A stretch of 49,384 nt of DNA, taken from NCBI GenBank assembly GCA_001275005.1, contig JWZX01003011.1, positions 1-49,384 on the forward strand, read 5' to 3'. Below are positions 7,804 through 18,300 of this stretch, in pieces; positions within the stretch are counted from its first letter, which is position 1, and each line of letters begins with the position of its first letter. Position numbers and translations under genes: made by a program. The notes under the pieces are model-generated. The model ran no database searches. It had not been told where the DNA came from and saw only the letters and a list, made by a program, of their open reading frames with translations. The stretch comes from Chrysochromulina tobinii. Lineage: Eukaryota > Haptophyta > Prymnesiales > Chrysochromulinaceae.

Positions 7804-10632
7804 TTACTCGTGCCGCATCAGCTCCATGGAGAGAACGTCCATCGTCTTCCGGCGGCGCACCTGATCGGGTTCGCGCCCTTCCTCCTCCTCCTCGAAGCTC
7901 GCGGCCAGTGCGCGCACGCCTGCGAGGGCAGCGGCGCCGTGCTCACCGTGGCACAGACGTCGGAGCAGCGCCAGACACGGACCCCACGCTGCGAGTCGTG
8001 CGCCTTCGAGCGCGGCTTCGGCGGCGTGCCCGCCTGGCGTGGGCACGGCGGCTGTCGGCGGCTGCGCATGGGCGGCAGCAGAGGCGGCAGCCAGCATAGG
8101 TGGCGTGGCGGCCTCGAGGGCGAGTGTCACGCCAAAGGAGGTGGCGGCGCCAGCATCGAGAGCGCCACGCGCGTGCGCCATCTCGATCACACTCAGTAGC
8201 TGAGGGACGAGGGACGGCACGTGGCAGCCGACCGTGGCTAGTGCGTTCACGAGAGGTGCTTCGAGTCGAGGCAGCCGCGCAAGCACGTGCGCCGCCGCCA
8301 GGCGCGTCGTCGCGGGCAGGTCGGCGAACGGACCAAGGAGAGGCGGCGCCGTGGCGAGCGCGCCGCGCGGAGTCGCCGCAAAGAACGGCACTAGTGCCAG
8401 TTGTAACGGCGGGATCGTATCAGTGGTGCGACCAACGGCAAGCAATGTCTGCAGCATGGCGTGGCTGAGAGCGGGGCGCTGGTCGCGGGCGAGCCAGAGC
8501 AGCTTCGGTAGCGACTTGAGCACACGTGCAGCGAGCGCTGCCGGCAGCTCGACGGCCATCGCGCCGATGGACTCAGCCGGGCTGCCATCCCCCTTGTCGT
8601 TGCGGGCCGCGCCGCCGCTGGCGGCGCTGCCGCCGCCGCCGCCGCCGCCGCGGCGGCCTGCGACGAGAGCATCTGTGAGGAGGGCGAGGAGGGGTAGCCT
8701 ACACGGAGCCTTCATGGCGCTGCCCTCCCACAACTCTACAAGCGCGTGCTGCAGCTGGGACTTGACCCCAGGCGCGACCCAACTGCACCCGAGCAGAGCG
8801 CGGCACGCTCGCAACAGCTGGGTCGAGTGCTGATGGCTTGGAGTGGCTGCCGAGTCATCAGCGCCGCCCGGCGCGAACTCCCTGCAGAGGTACGCTGACA
8901 AGCGTGCGCAGAGCGACCGGTGCGTCGCCTCGAGCTCGGCCGCGAGATTAGATCTCGTCGCCTCGAGCTCGGCCGCGCTGCCGTGCGATGTGCTCGGAAG
9001 CGCGGCCAGCTGGAGGCAACAGAGCTCACAAAGTGCCGCGTCGAGCGCTCGGCGCTTGGCGGCCTCGATGGATGCGCCGCCGCCGCCGTCGCCGCCCAGC
9101 GGTACGTGCGGGGCGATGTGCTTGAGCAGCGGCGCAGAGAGTGCCCTGGTCAGAGGTGCATGCATCATTCCGCCGCCGCCGCCGCTGTCCTCATCATCGA
9201 AGCCTCGTAGGCCATCGGCGTCGGCATCCGGGCCCTGCAGCGGCCTGGCAGGTGAGGCTTCGCAAAGCAGCACCTCACGGCACGCGGCCACGACCGCCGC
9301 AGCGCAATCGACCGCCGCAACAGAGGAGGTGCTGCGCCCGCCAGTGCGCCTGCCCGCCGCCGTCGCGCGCTCCCTCACGCTCAGAAGCACGTCAGCTGAC
9401 GTGGCGGCGGTGACCCCACTCTCGAGCCACCAGCGGACGAGCAGCGAAGGGAGTGGCAGTAGCTGCGCGATGAGCGCCGCCCCGCTCGCGCGCTCGGCGG
9501 CGGCAGGTGCGGAGGAGGCGTTCGCGGCCAACGGCTGCGAGGGCGGCGGCAGCTGAGGTGCGCCACGCCAGCGACCGAATCCGTAGAACGATTGTCCAAT
9601 AGCCGCAGGCGCAGCTCCTCGGCCGGACGCGCCGCCCGTCGCCTTCGTTGGCGACCCGTCATCGCCCTCGACCAGGTCCTGCCCGAGCTCCTCCTCGTCC
9701 TCGTCGTCGTCCAATCGCGCCTCCACCGCCTCCTCCGCCTCCTCTGCCTCCTCGTCCTCAGACCCCTGCCCGAGCTCGTCGTCGTCCATCGCGTCGTCCT
9801 CATCCTGATGGTCCGTACCGGTAGCCGCCGCTCCGTCGCCGGCATCCGCGCCTCCTTGAGACGTGGACCACCCTCGCGTGCGGCCGGATTCCTCCGCTGG
9901 CATATCGATGCCAGCTCCGACGGCGGCGCCGCCGTCCACCTCCTCTGTGGCCCCGCCGGCTGCTAGCCGCTGCATAAAGAGCACCGCGCGTAGGGCACGT
10001 ACGGTACTCGCCGCATCGTCGAGGGAGCTCGCGGCTGCGCGGTCCCCCGTGGGCGCGGCGCTGTCGAGCATCTCAACCAGGCTGGGCACGAGCTGCACGG
10101 GCGGCGGCACGACCGCGCCCGGCCGCAGCTCGATGAGCAGCTGGAGCAGCTCGAGCGCGTCGACGCGCACCGGCCGATGAGGATGCGTGAGAGCGGACTG
10201 CAGCCGCAAGCAGACTGCTTGTTCATGAGGACCGAGCGCGCCGGCAGCTTCGAGCTGCGTGAGTACGGTGCGCAGCAAGCCACGCGATGCACGCCGGACG
10301 CGTGGGTACTCATCCTCGCTCAGCAGAAGCGCACGCTGCAGCACCGTCGGCGCGATCGGTGGCAGCACCTCCGGGAATCGGGTGAGGAGCTCGGTCAATC
10401 CCTTGAGGGCATCGTGCCGCACGTCGCTGTTGTAGTGGTTGAGCTGCGCGAGCAGCTCGCCCGAGGTCAGCTTGCGGTGGCTCAACGGCTCGCCCTTGTC
10501 CTTGTCCAGCCCCTGGTCAGTCAGCACGACTGAGCGCGCCTTGAAGGCGGTACTCGTTGAGTTGGTCGGAGCGAGCTTCTTCTTTCCAACCTTTTGCTTC
10601 TTCTTCACGAAGTCGCGGGCGTGCTTCGGCAT
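7804..10632 (-). CDS. IPI1: Ipi1/TEX10-like Rix1-complex protein (60S ribosome assembly)
   Basis: 942 aa from the ATG at 10632. An in-frame ATG lies upstream at 10779, but MPKHARDFVKKK matches the family's true N-terminus. The signature Lys-rich head, then KVGKKK..NSTSTAFKARSVVL, then LLAQLNHYNSDVRHDALKGL followed by HEAT-like helices, is the conserved N-terminus of yeast Ipi1 and animal TEX10. This protein acts in the nucleolus/nucleoplasm in the Rix1 complex, during ITS2 processing and pre-60S export. Middle: a strongly acidic stretch (DDDE/EE runs, about 9660-9800). C-terminus: Ala/Leu-rich helices compatible with further ARM/HEAT repeats. It is longer than yeast Ipi1 and closer to TEX10 in size. 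No intron is needed. Confidence 0.85.
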   Translation of the reverse strand: MPKHARDFVKKKQKVGKKKLAPTNSTSTAFKARSVVLTDQGLDKDKGEPLSHRKLTSGELLAQLNHYNSDVRHDALKGLTELLTRFPEVLPPIAPTVLQRALLLSEDEYPRVRRASRGLLRTVLTQLEAAGALGPHEQAVCLRLQSALTHPHRPVRVDALELLQLLIELRPGAVVPPPVQLVPSLVEMLDSAAPTGDRAAASSLDDAASTVRALRAVLFMQRLAAGGATEEVDGGAAVGAGIDMPAEESGRTRGWSTSQGGADAGDGAAATGTDHQDEDDAMDDDELGQGSEDEEAEEAEEAVEARLDDDEDEEELGQDLVEGDDGSPTKATGGASGRGAAPAAIGQSFYGFGRWRGAPQLPPPSQPLAANASSAPAAAERASGAALIAQLLPLPSLLVRWWLESGVTAATSADVLLSVRERATAAGRRTGGRSTSSVAAVDCAAAVVAACREVLLCEASPARPLQGPDADADGLRGFDDEDSGGGGGMMHAPLTRALSAPLLKHIAPHVPLGGDGGGGASIEAAKRRALDAALCELCCLQLAALPSTSHGSAAELEATRSNLAAELEATHRSLCARLSAYLCREFAPGGADDSAATPSHQHSTQLLRACRALLGCSWVAPGVKSQLQHALVELWEGSAMKAPCRLPLLALLTDALVAGRRGGGGGGGSAASGGAARNDKGDGSPAESIGAMAVELPAALAARVLKSLPKLLWLARDQRPALSHAMLQTLLAVGRTTDTIPPLQLALVPFFAATPRGALATAPPLLGPFADLPATTRLAAAHVLARLPRLEAPLVNALATVGCHVPSLVPQLLSVIEMAHARGALDAGAATSFGVTLALEAATPPMLAAASAAAHAQPPTAAVPTPGGHAAEAALEGARLAAWGPCLALLRRLCHGEHGAAALAGVRALAASFEEEEEGREPDQVRRRKTMDVLSMELMRHE

Positions 10633-10962
10633 TGTTGGGCCCGCCGGCTGGATGGACCTCGTCGATGACGTCGCCGCTCGGTCGGGCGAGTGGTTGAAGC
10701 CTCCGGTGTCGTACCGCAAGGTCTTCCCCTCATACCCCCCCGTGCTGAGTCCCCCTCTTCTTGTACACCCCCAGTTCATCTACTAACAGTAGCTCAATGT
10801 ATACATGTATGTACCTGTGAGCTGCCCTGTGCCTCACCCACGACACCTTGACCCTCCGCGACACCAGGCACGTCTCAAGGTCTCATATGCGCGTGCGTTC
10901 GCACGCGTGCCACCCCGCCATCGTGCCAGCCCGCCATCGTGGGCCGGGTCACAGGCCACCGT
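10633..10962. other. Intergenic, between two minus-strand genes
   Basis: Upstream of Ipi1 and downstream of the MFS gene. It holds a 10-bp palindrome ATACATGTAT (10801-10810) and two direct copies of cccgccatcgtg (about 10915 and 10930). No gene is supported. Confidence 0.4.
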
Positions 10963-12489
10963 TCACTGCGCCTTCTTCTGCGCCGCTGCCTTCTTCTCCG
11001 CACCCTCGAGGACGTGTTTGCGGTAGAAGAGGCTGATGAGCACGAAGGCGGTCCCGTAGCAGACCAGCACCATCGCAAGCGGTAGGCCGTCGTGCCAGGC
11101 GGCGAGCAGGCCACCGAGTGTGGGCCCCACCATGCCCGCCACCGACTCGACCGACTCGAGCACACCGATGAGGCCGCCGAGCTGGTCGCCGTCGGCGAGC
11201 GAGGAGCATGCGGTCGAGATTGCGGTGTTCATCACGCCGAGTGCGATGACCATCGGCACGTACAGCGCGTACACGACCTCGAGGTGCGGGGTGGCGAGCG
11301 CGATCGGACGGAAGCCGCCAAGCACCGCGACGCACAGCAGCAGCAGCCGCGACGAGTCGCGCCCAAAGAGCCGAATGAGCGGCTTGGCGACAGCCCCTTG
11401 GCTGAGAGCGTACGTCAGCCCGATGAGGCCCATGAAGCGAGCATGGTCCGCAGGTGTGAAGTCGAAGCGCCGCTTGATGGACACTTGCCAGATGGGGGCG
11501 TACAGGTGGAAGGCGAGAGCCATGAGCAGCCGGAGCACGAGCAGCAGCTGCGCGCCGCGCAAGCGCAGCGCGGGCATCTCAACGAACGCGCTTAGCTGCA
11601 CACGCCAGCCCGCCGCCACAGCAGCCGGCGCAGGAGCCCTCTGGGCAGGACGGGCATCGCTCATCGGCGTCGCGGGCGTCGGCTGCATGGCTCTCTGGAC
11701 GGCGTCGGGCGCGACCTTGGGCTCGGCCTTGCGCGCGGTCGTGGGCAGCAGGAGCAGCAGCACGCCCGACGAGGCCGCGAGCAGCAAGCTCAGTGTGAGC
11801 GCCTGCGTGTACGACGTGACCAGAAGTGTCGCCAGCAGCGGGCCCGCCATGAAGGAGAGGCCGATGCACATGCCGAGCTTGCCCACGGCGCCCGCGAGGT
11901 CGGCCTTGGAGCCGCCCGCCGCCTCGACATAGTCAGTCAGCAGCGCCTTCGACACGCCAAAGTTTTGGTTGAGAAGCGCCGTCGGGACGATGGCGTACCA
12001 CATGCCCTCGACCGAATCCATGCCAAGGTTGATCGCGATGCTCAGCAGCGTCGCGGCGAGCCCGAGCCAGAGCATCGGCATGCGGCCGAAGCGGTCGGAC
12101 GCGCGGCCAATGACCGTGGCGCCCACCAAATTCAGGCCCGAGCGGAGGCTAGTCTGGCCGCCGCGGCAGAGAGCGTCGCACCCGAAGTCATCGAGCCGGC
12201 GCTGCATGAAGGGCATCGTCACGCTGAAGCTCGTGACGAGCAAGAAGGAGGCCACCGACACGGAAAGCACGCCGGGAATGCTCTTGGCGACTGTGCTCGT
12301 CGAAGGCTCCTTGGGCTGAGCGGCGCGACGCCGGCGAAGGGCAACATAGATCAGGCCGAGCAGAGCTGCACCGCTGGAGAGGGCTGCGATCGCTCGTGGT
12401 GTCGAGAGGCTCTCGACGAGCGTTGGCTGCGGCGGCGGCGGCGGTGGCTTCACTTGCCAGGGCCACTTGAAGGCCCGAAGGGCAGCCAT
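10963..12489 (-). CDS. Major facilitator superfamily transporter
   Basis: 508 aa from the ATG at 12489. The longer frame starts at a GTG and is not used. Proline run at residues 15-25, first hydrophobic helix about 40-58 followed by RRRR, then MFS helices. The loop GRASDRFGRMPML matches MFS motif A (GxLaDrxGRkxxL) between TM2 and TM3. A poorly conserved Pro/Ala linker in the middle separates two six-helix halves. The C-terminus ends in a basic EGAEKKAAAQKKA tail. It resembles the drug/metabolite or TetA-like branch, but the substrate cannot be told. It is transcribed divergently from 12777-14954 over a 287-bp shared promoter. Confidence 0.85.
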   Translation of the reverse strand: MAALRAFKWPWQVKPPPPPPQPTLVESLSTPRAIAALSSGAALLGLIYVALRRRRAAQPKEPSTSTVAKSIPGVLSVSVASFLLVTSFSVTMPFMQRRLDDFGCDALCRGGQTSLRSGLNLVGATVIGRASDRFGRMPMLWLGLAATLLSIAINLGMDSVEGMWYAIVPTALLNQNFGVSKALLTDYVEAAGGSKADLAGAVGKLGMCIGLSFMAGPLLATLLVTSYTQALTLSLLLAASSGVLLLLLPTTARKAEPKVAPDAVQRAMQPTPATPMSDARPAQRAPAPAAVAAGWRVQLSAFVEMPALRLRGAQLLLVLRLLMALAFHLYAPIWQVSIKRRFDFTPADHARFMGLIGLTYALSQGAVAKPLIRLFGRDSSRLLLLCVAVLGGFRPIALATPHLEVVYALYVPMVIALGVMNTAISTACSSLADGDQLGGLIGVLESVESVAGMVGPTLGGLLAAWHDGLPLAMVLVCYGTAFVLISLFYRKHVLEGAEKKAAAQKKAQ

Positions 12490-12652
12490 TGCGCACACGG
12501 TGGAGCGACCCAGATTCTCCGATGTCCGCGAATCCCCCGAATTCGAAGTTACAACCTCTATTTGAGAGCACTTGGACTCCGGACACTTGAGGACGCGTGA
12601 TCAGGGCACCTTGTATTGTCTGTGCGTGGACAGGAGGCAGCCATACAATCCA

Positions 12653-12770
12653 CGTGTCCTGCCGAGTGAACACCTCTCCTCTCGTTCACAAGTGACAAGC
12701 GAAGCGGCATTGCCCGAGCGTCACACAGCGTGCTGTGGGGAAAGGAGAGGTGTTTACTCAACAGCCACGT
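12653..12770. promoter_or_regulatory. Bidirectional promoter with long composite inverted repeat
   Basis: Each arm holds CACGTG plus, 6-7 bases further inward, GAGTrAACACCTCTCCT. The left arm is about 12653-12680. The right arm is 12743-12770, in reverse complement. The 17-bp inner arms differ at one base. The site lies between two divergent start codons (12489 on the minus strand, 12777 on the plus strand). Likely a shared site for a dimeric or paired regulator; that is inference. Confidence 0.6.
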
Positions 12771-12776
12771 GTCGTC

Positions 12777-14954
12777 ATGGGCGTTTCCGGGACTTCTTTT
12801 TTGAACGGTTTTCTTTCATGGCCGATCGCACGTGTTGGCCAGCGGCCAGCGGTCGCTCAGATGCCTTTCGAGACGGCCACCACCAGCGTGTTCGGGCTTG
12901 ATGCGAGCAGTCCCAAACGCTCAAAGTCCAACGTGAGCGAGGCGGTGGTGAAGAGCGCCGAACGGCACGCCACCAAATGGATGCGAGCGAGCGCGATGGC
13001 GCATCTCGGGTTGGCCATCCGTTCCGATCATCAGACGAAGATGCCCAAGAGCGAGCACAAGAGCGGGAGCACCGACTCGAGGCCCTACTGGATGCAGGGG
13101 GACGAGTCGCTCAACACCAAGGCGGCGTGGGCCCAGCGAATGAAATTGCGCGCACACCCTGCGGTGCTGGCGAAGCTGCAGATGTGGTGGGAGTGCATGA
13201 TCGCCTCGGTCCAGTCGGTCGATCCCGAGCGCACCACCATCGACAAGGCCTCGTACGTACGGGTATCGCGGCTGCTGCACAAGGCGATCATCGAGGAGTG
13301 GGACGAGGCGGACGCGACCCAGTGCGCCGAGGAAGACTGGAAGAACGACGCGGGTGGGCGCACCAGCATTGACCAAGGGCGATTCCTCGACTGCGTCTTC
13401 GAGCTCGCCGACATCTGGACGCGCACCATCGAAGCGGACGAGTACGCCTCCTTCTTACAGCGGCTGCTCGACGACGTGGCGACGACGGGTGGTGACGGGC
13501 AGCGCTACTTTTGGAGGGAAGAGAGGGACACGAAATATGGCGGCTACATCGTGGTCGACGACGACGAGGATGCGGATGCGGACGCTGCTGCCGCTGCTGC
13601 TGCCGCCGCCGCCGCCGCCGCCGCTGCTGCTGCCGCTGCTGCTGACAGCGGCGGCGGAAACGGCGCTGGCAAGGACGGTGGCGCGGGCGCGGGCGCCGGC
13701 GAGGGCACCGGTGGCCCTCACGGCGGCAAGGGTGGCGATGACGGTCACGGCATCAAGGGCGTTAAGTCTCCACGTGGAAAGGGCAAGAAGGCCAAGGTCG
13801 GCGGCGAGGTCGGTGGCCACGGCAGCCATGGAAGCCACGGCGGCAAGCACGACAATGCGCACGCAGGCGGTTCGGGCGGCCATGGAGGCGCGGGAGAGCA
13901 CGTAGGCGCGTCCTCCATGGGCGGGAGGCGCGAGCACCACGACGGGCATCACAATCGGCATCACGAGCGCGACGAGAAGGAGAAGCATGCAAAGGAGGCG
14001 CATGGCAAGGAGGAGCACGCCAAGGATGGCAGGGAGGAGTGGCGCTACTCGGGTCAGGGCAAGGAGCACTACGTCACAGGGTTGGGCGTCGGGAGCGAGG
14101 CGGCGCATGAGGAGGAGTGGAAGATTGGCGAGCATTGGAAAGTCGCCGGGCATGGCGGCCTTGAGGAAAGGAAGCCTGGGATGGACTGGGGCGACAAGGA
14201 GGAGGCGCCCAAGGGCACGCAACTTCCGCCCATCGCCCGCGCCCGCGCCAATGACAGTAAGAATGTCTCGCAGTCTCTGCCGTCTCTGCCGGCAGAGTCC
14301 AACTCAGTGCCCAAGATCTCCAAGGCGCAACGGCGCGAGGTGCGTGAGGGGCGCGTCATCTCGGCCTACGGAGATCCTGGACCAAAGCCAACGGCCAGAG
14401 TGAGCGTCGCCGCGGCTGGCTTGGCGCTGAAGCAAGACATCGACTTCCTGCTTAAGGCCGTGGCCGCAGAGCGGTCGCCCGGCGCCCGGCTCAATGGGCA
14501 AGGCGCGTCGTCACAGGCTGCGCCGCCCTTGCAGCGGATGCGAAATGCTGTCTTCAAGCTGCGCTGGCTGCGCAAGTTTATGGGTCTGTCCGCGACCATG
14601 GCCTTCCTAGCGAGAGGAGGTGGCCAGGCAGGTGACCTCGGGTCGGCGCTGGGCGACGCGGCTGACCGCGAATTGGCATTGATGGGGGCGCCCAGAACGG
14701 CGCCCACCAAGGCGAGGGACAGCCTGGGGCGCACGGCAGGGGCGCCACCGCGCAAGGACGCTAAGGGAAGGGTCCGCCCTGGCCAATTGCAGGGCTTGCC
14801 AAAGGCCAAGGTGTACGACAGCAAGGCCCCTGTCAACGCGTACGATGCGCAGCACCAGAAGCAAGAGCGTGTGGCGACCGTCTCATTTGGCTTCGACGCA
14901 GAGCCGGCGCTGAGACTCCCGCCGCTGCGCGGCGGCCCGAAGCGCAACTTTTAG
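12777..14954 (+). CDS. Uncharacterised protein with FELADxWT helical module and Ala/Gly/His-rich centre
   Basis: 725 aa from the ATG at 12777; the ATG at 12861 is also possible, and the frame's GTG at 12735 is rejected. Residues about 115-240 form a helical module with KAWAQRMKLRAHP, a W-rich helix, DKASYVRVSRLLHKA and EEDWKNDAGG..SIDQGRFLD..FELADIWT..I.ADEYASFL. This pattern resembles an EF-hand-like helical region I associate with flagellar/calmodulin-related proteins of protists; that link is weak. The centre has an Asp run, about 20 Ala (13580-13644) and His/Gly/Lys-rich repeats. The C-terminal 200 residues are again helical (ALKQDIDFLLKAV). No membrane segment or signal was seen. Function unknown. 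Confidence 0.7.
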   Translation: MGVSGTSFLNGFLSWPIARVGQRPAVAQMPFETATTSVFGLDASSPKRSKSNVSEAVVKSAERHATKWMRASAMAHLGLAIRSDHQTKMPKSEHKSGSTDSRPYWMQGDESLNTKAAWAQRMKLRAHPAVLAKLQMWWECMIASVQSVDPERTTIDKASYVRVSRLLHKAIIEEWDEADATQCAEEDWKNDAGGRTSIDQGRFLDCVFELADIWTRTIEADEYASFLQRLLDDVATTGGDGQRYFWREERDTKYGGYIVVDDDEDADADAAAAAAAAAAAAAAAAAAAADSGGGNGAGKDGGAGAGAGEGTGGPHGGKGGDDGHGIKGVKSPRGKGKKAKVGGEVGGHGSHGSHGGKHDNAHAGGSGGHGGAGEHVGASSMGGRREHHDGHHNRHHERDEKEKHAKEAHGKEEHAKDGREEWRYSGQGKEHYVTGLGVGSEAAHEEEWKIGEHWKVAGHGGLEERKPGMDWGDKEEAPKGTQLPPIARARANDSKNVSQSLPSLPAESNSVPKISKAQRREVREGRVISAYGDPGPKPTARVSVAAAGLALKQDIDFLLKAVAAERSPGARLNGQGASSQAAPPLQRMRNAVFKLRWLRKFMGLSATMAFLARGGGQAGDLGSALGDAADRELALMGAPRTAPTKARDSLGRTAGAPPRKDAKGRVRPGQLQGLPKAKVYDSKAPVNAYDAQHQKQERVATVSFGFDAEPALRLPPLRGGPKRNF

Positions 14955-15326
14955 GCGCGCAGCGACATGGACATCATCATCACACTGTCAAGATCTTGTT
15001 CGCGGGTTCATGACGGATGAGCAGGGTCGTGCCCGGGAACGAACGTTCAACGGAAGATGAAGACAGCACGTTTGTCCGTTTATTATTATTTTAAGTGCCG
15101 ATATGATATCGGGCTATGGAAAGGACCAAGGACCAAGGTGGGGTCGGGTCCTACTTTTTTCCCTGTAAGCTGTATAGGTCCACTTCTGCTACATCTAGTA
15201 AACAACCCACCACCCGACATGCCGCGCCACACTGTGCCGTCATTCGTATAACGCATGCGCGCCCCGCCGCCCGCGCCGCTCTGAGGTCGGTCAGTTACAA
15301 ATCTCTCTCTCTTTGACTGAGGTCGG
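14955..15326. other. Convergent intergenic region with 14-bp direct repeat
   Basis: Between the ends of two convergent genes. TGAGGTCGGTCAGT occurs at 15282-15295 and 15318-15331, separated by a CT-rich run; the second copy overlaps the stop codon of the minus-strand gene. Also holds AT-rich tttattattatttt (about 15078). No gene is supported. Confidence 0.45.
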
Positions 15327-18300
15327 TCAGTGCACAGCACACGGTCGTAGGTTTGCCGCACTTACCGTCCGCTGAATGCCGTACCCCACGGCCTCCACGA
15401 CGAATTGTGGCTCCTCGCCCAGCCGCACAGACGCCGCTCGCCTAGAGATGATGCGAACTGACCACCAGCCGCCCTCGTGGTAGGCCTCAACCTCGTTGCC
15501 GACGTGTAGCCGACGCAGCCAACCGGCCACCGGCGGCGAGGGAGGGGATGCGATGGCACTTGCAGGCACCCATTCCCGTAGTTTGCGTGGTGAGAGGGTA
15601 CCCTTGGCCTCTGGGGTGGCCCCGTCATCCATATCATCCAGGCTATCGTCAGCTGCTTCGAACTCTTCGTACTCGACGAACGCCTCTGATCTCCACGCAG
15701 CGCCTCGCCACCTAAGCAACGTGGCCGCATACTTGCTGCCCACGAGGCCCTCATCTTGCATCTGCACCTCGACACACACCGGCGCCGTCGCCTTCGTCTC
15801 GGTGCTGCATCTCGGTCGGGACTTTTTCACCGTCTCCCCCACAGCGCTGCGCGACGTGTGAACCGTCCCTTCGGGGGAGACGTACCGGTAGTGGCCGTCT
15901 CCGGACCTTCGGTACACTGTCCATCCGGTGGCGGAGGCGCCCACCCATAGCCTCGTATCGATCTCGTCAGCAGACAGCGAGGCACGCTGCACGCCAGCTC
16001 CCTCCTCACAGGGCTCCGTGCGCACCTGTCGGCGCCAGTCCGAGCCCTCTTCCTGCCACGAGAACCAATCTTCCCACTGATCTGAGCCGTCGGGCAGCAC
16101 GATGCGTGCCTGGAAGGTGCCATCGACGAGGACGGCGATCACCTCGGCTGGCACCCACACAGCCGGCGCGTCCTCGCTTGCCGCGACTTCAACCTCAACC
16201 GTATCGCCCTCGAGAGGCCACTGCCAGCCGTTGGGCGGCGCCGAAGAGTCGCGCACAGGGCTCATACCTTGTGGTAGCTGCTGCTGCTCGAGCTTGTCAA
16301 TCTCTGCCTTGTGGTGTGCCATGCTCACGAGGTTCCGAGCCTTGCTGGCCGCTGCCTCCTCGCCCTCATCTCCATCCTCCTCGCCCGGCTCTGCCGCCGC
16401 TCGCTCCGCCCCGACGTGCCTCGCGTAGCACAAGGCCGCCTCCTCCGGCGTTGCAAAAGTGCCGAGGAGCCTCCTGTTACCATTCACTTTGATCTTCGCC
16501 TGGTACTTGCCGCCATGCTTGCGCACACCCCTGAAGCCCGTCTCATTGATCGACGACGGTAACAGCTCAAGCCCCTCGGCCGCCGCGGCCGCCCTGGCCG
16601 CGTCCGCCGTGAGCGGCTCTTGGGTAGGCTCAGACACCGCGCTGCGCTCCTCACGTCGCATGGCCTCGAGCTTGGAGAGCTCCTCACGCTCCTTGGCGTC
16701 ACTCCCTGCGAGACTCGCGGCCGTCGGCAAGAGGGCACGCGCGTTGCCCATGGTGAGATAACGATCGTCGATGTACTCGTATTGCTCCTGCGATAAGCGC
16801 TCGATGGAGTTCGATGAAGTTCGGCCTCTTTGGCGATTCTTCTTGACCTCCTCGGCGATCCTCTCTGCCTGCACGAGAAGCGGCTCGTGGCGCCCGTGCT
16901 CGACCCACGGAGCTGCTGCATCCTCGGGGGGTGACCACTGTGCGAGTGGGATGACGTGAGCCTGAAACTTTTTGCCAATTCGCGCCTGGAAGCCCTCAAA
17001 CCCGTGTCGGACCTTTGCAAGCCGTGTCGGCAGGGCGCGCGGACCAACGGCGACAGGCCACCGGCGACGGACCACCGGCTTCGGCGAGCCACTGGCGGCG
17101 GAGGCGGCGGCGGAGGCGGCGGAGGCGGCGGCGGCGGCGGCGGCGGAGGCGGCGGCGGAGAAAGATGAGGCCTCTTCAACGGAGGCGTCGGGAGTAGAGG
17201 CGAGGGCGGCAGCAAAGGCGTCGGGGCCGGCGGCAGAGCCGGCGGCGGAGGCGGCGGCAGCGGAGGCAGTGGCGGCGGCCGAGGCGGCGGCGGAGGCGCT
17301 GGCGCTGGCCATGGAGCCGGCGGCCGAGGCGGCATCCGTCGGACTAGTGGCTGCGGCGCAGCTCGGGCAGAACCAGTCGCCCACGGGGACTGTGTAGATA
17401 GGTGGCGTCAAGCATTGCAGGTGGAGAACCTTCGGGCACGAGTCACACAGTAGCAGCTCGTTGCCTTCGACCCAAGAGCTGACATCACACACCTGGCACG
17501 ACTCGCCACGCTCGCCCTCCTCCTCGGTGGCCGTCGGCGGTCGCGCGTCGGCCGGAGACTTGCTGGCGGCGGCTGCCGGCGCCTTGGGCCCAAACTTGCA
17601 TTTGACGTAGTAGAGGGTCGAATAGCGCTGCCCCGAGGGCGACACATACACCCAGCAATGCCCTGCGCCGCCACCTATCTTCGACTCGATCGACCAGCCC
17701 TCAGCCGCGGCGCCCGCCCACAGCGCGGCGTCGATGGCGGTGGCGTCGATGGTGGCGTCGGGGTCGAGCCGCTGGCGCTTCGCCGTGGAGGCTTCCCGGG
17801 TGTCGTCGGGGCTGAGACCCTCGGGCGGTCTCGGAGCCACCGAGAGGCACCTCGAGGTCGTTGAGGTCGTTGGGAGCCACGTCCATTGCGAAGTCCACTG
17901 TGTGGTCCTCTTTCGCTGGATCGATCTGCTGGTCTGAGCCTTGGGCCGCTTCGCTGCCTGAGCCATGGGCTGCTTCGCTGTGGTCCGCGTGACGACCTCG
18001 ACGAGCTCCATCGCGTCGTCGTCGTCGTCGTCTTCTTCTTCGTCTTCGTCGTCGTCGTCGCCGCCGCCGCACCAATCAGGCTGTGATGCGGCCGAGCGCA
18101 GAGCGCGCGTGACGGCGCAGCCCGCCAACCACGCTGTCTCAAACAGTCCCAAGCTCACGTGATTCACCTGCGCCTGCCAGCACCTGCGGCGTGCATCTGG
18201 GTACACTCCAAAGTAGCCGCTGCTCGTGCGCATGCTTGCAATCGGTTCGAGTGTCTCTTCCTCGGCCACTGGTGTACACGGCATTCCCACGCTTGCGAGA

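Noticed and set aside
7804-10779. Ipi1 start at the upstream ATG (10779)
   Set aside because: The extra 49 residues are unlike any family member; MPKHARDF at 10632 matches the conserved head.
15350-15370. GTAAGT donor-like string near the 3' end of the AP2/PHD gene (minus strand)
   Set aside because: The frame through it encodes TVSAANLRP, the usual end of a Tudor-like block, followed by a stop; splicing would destroy it.
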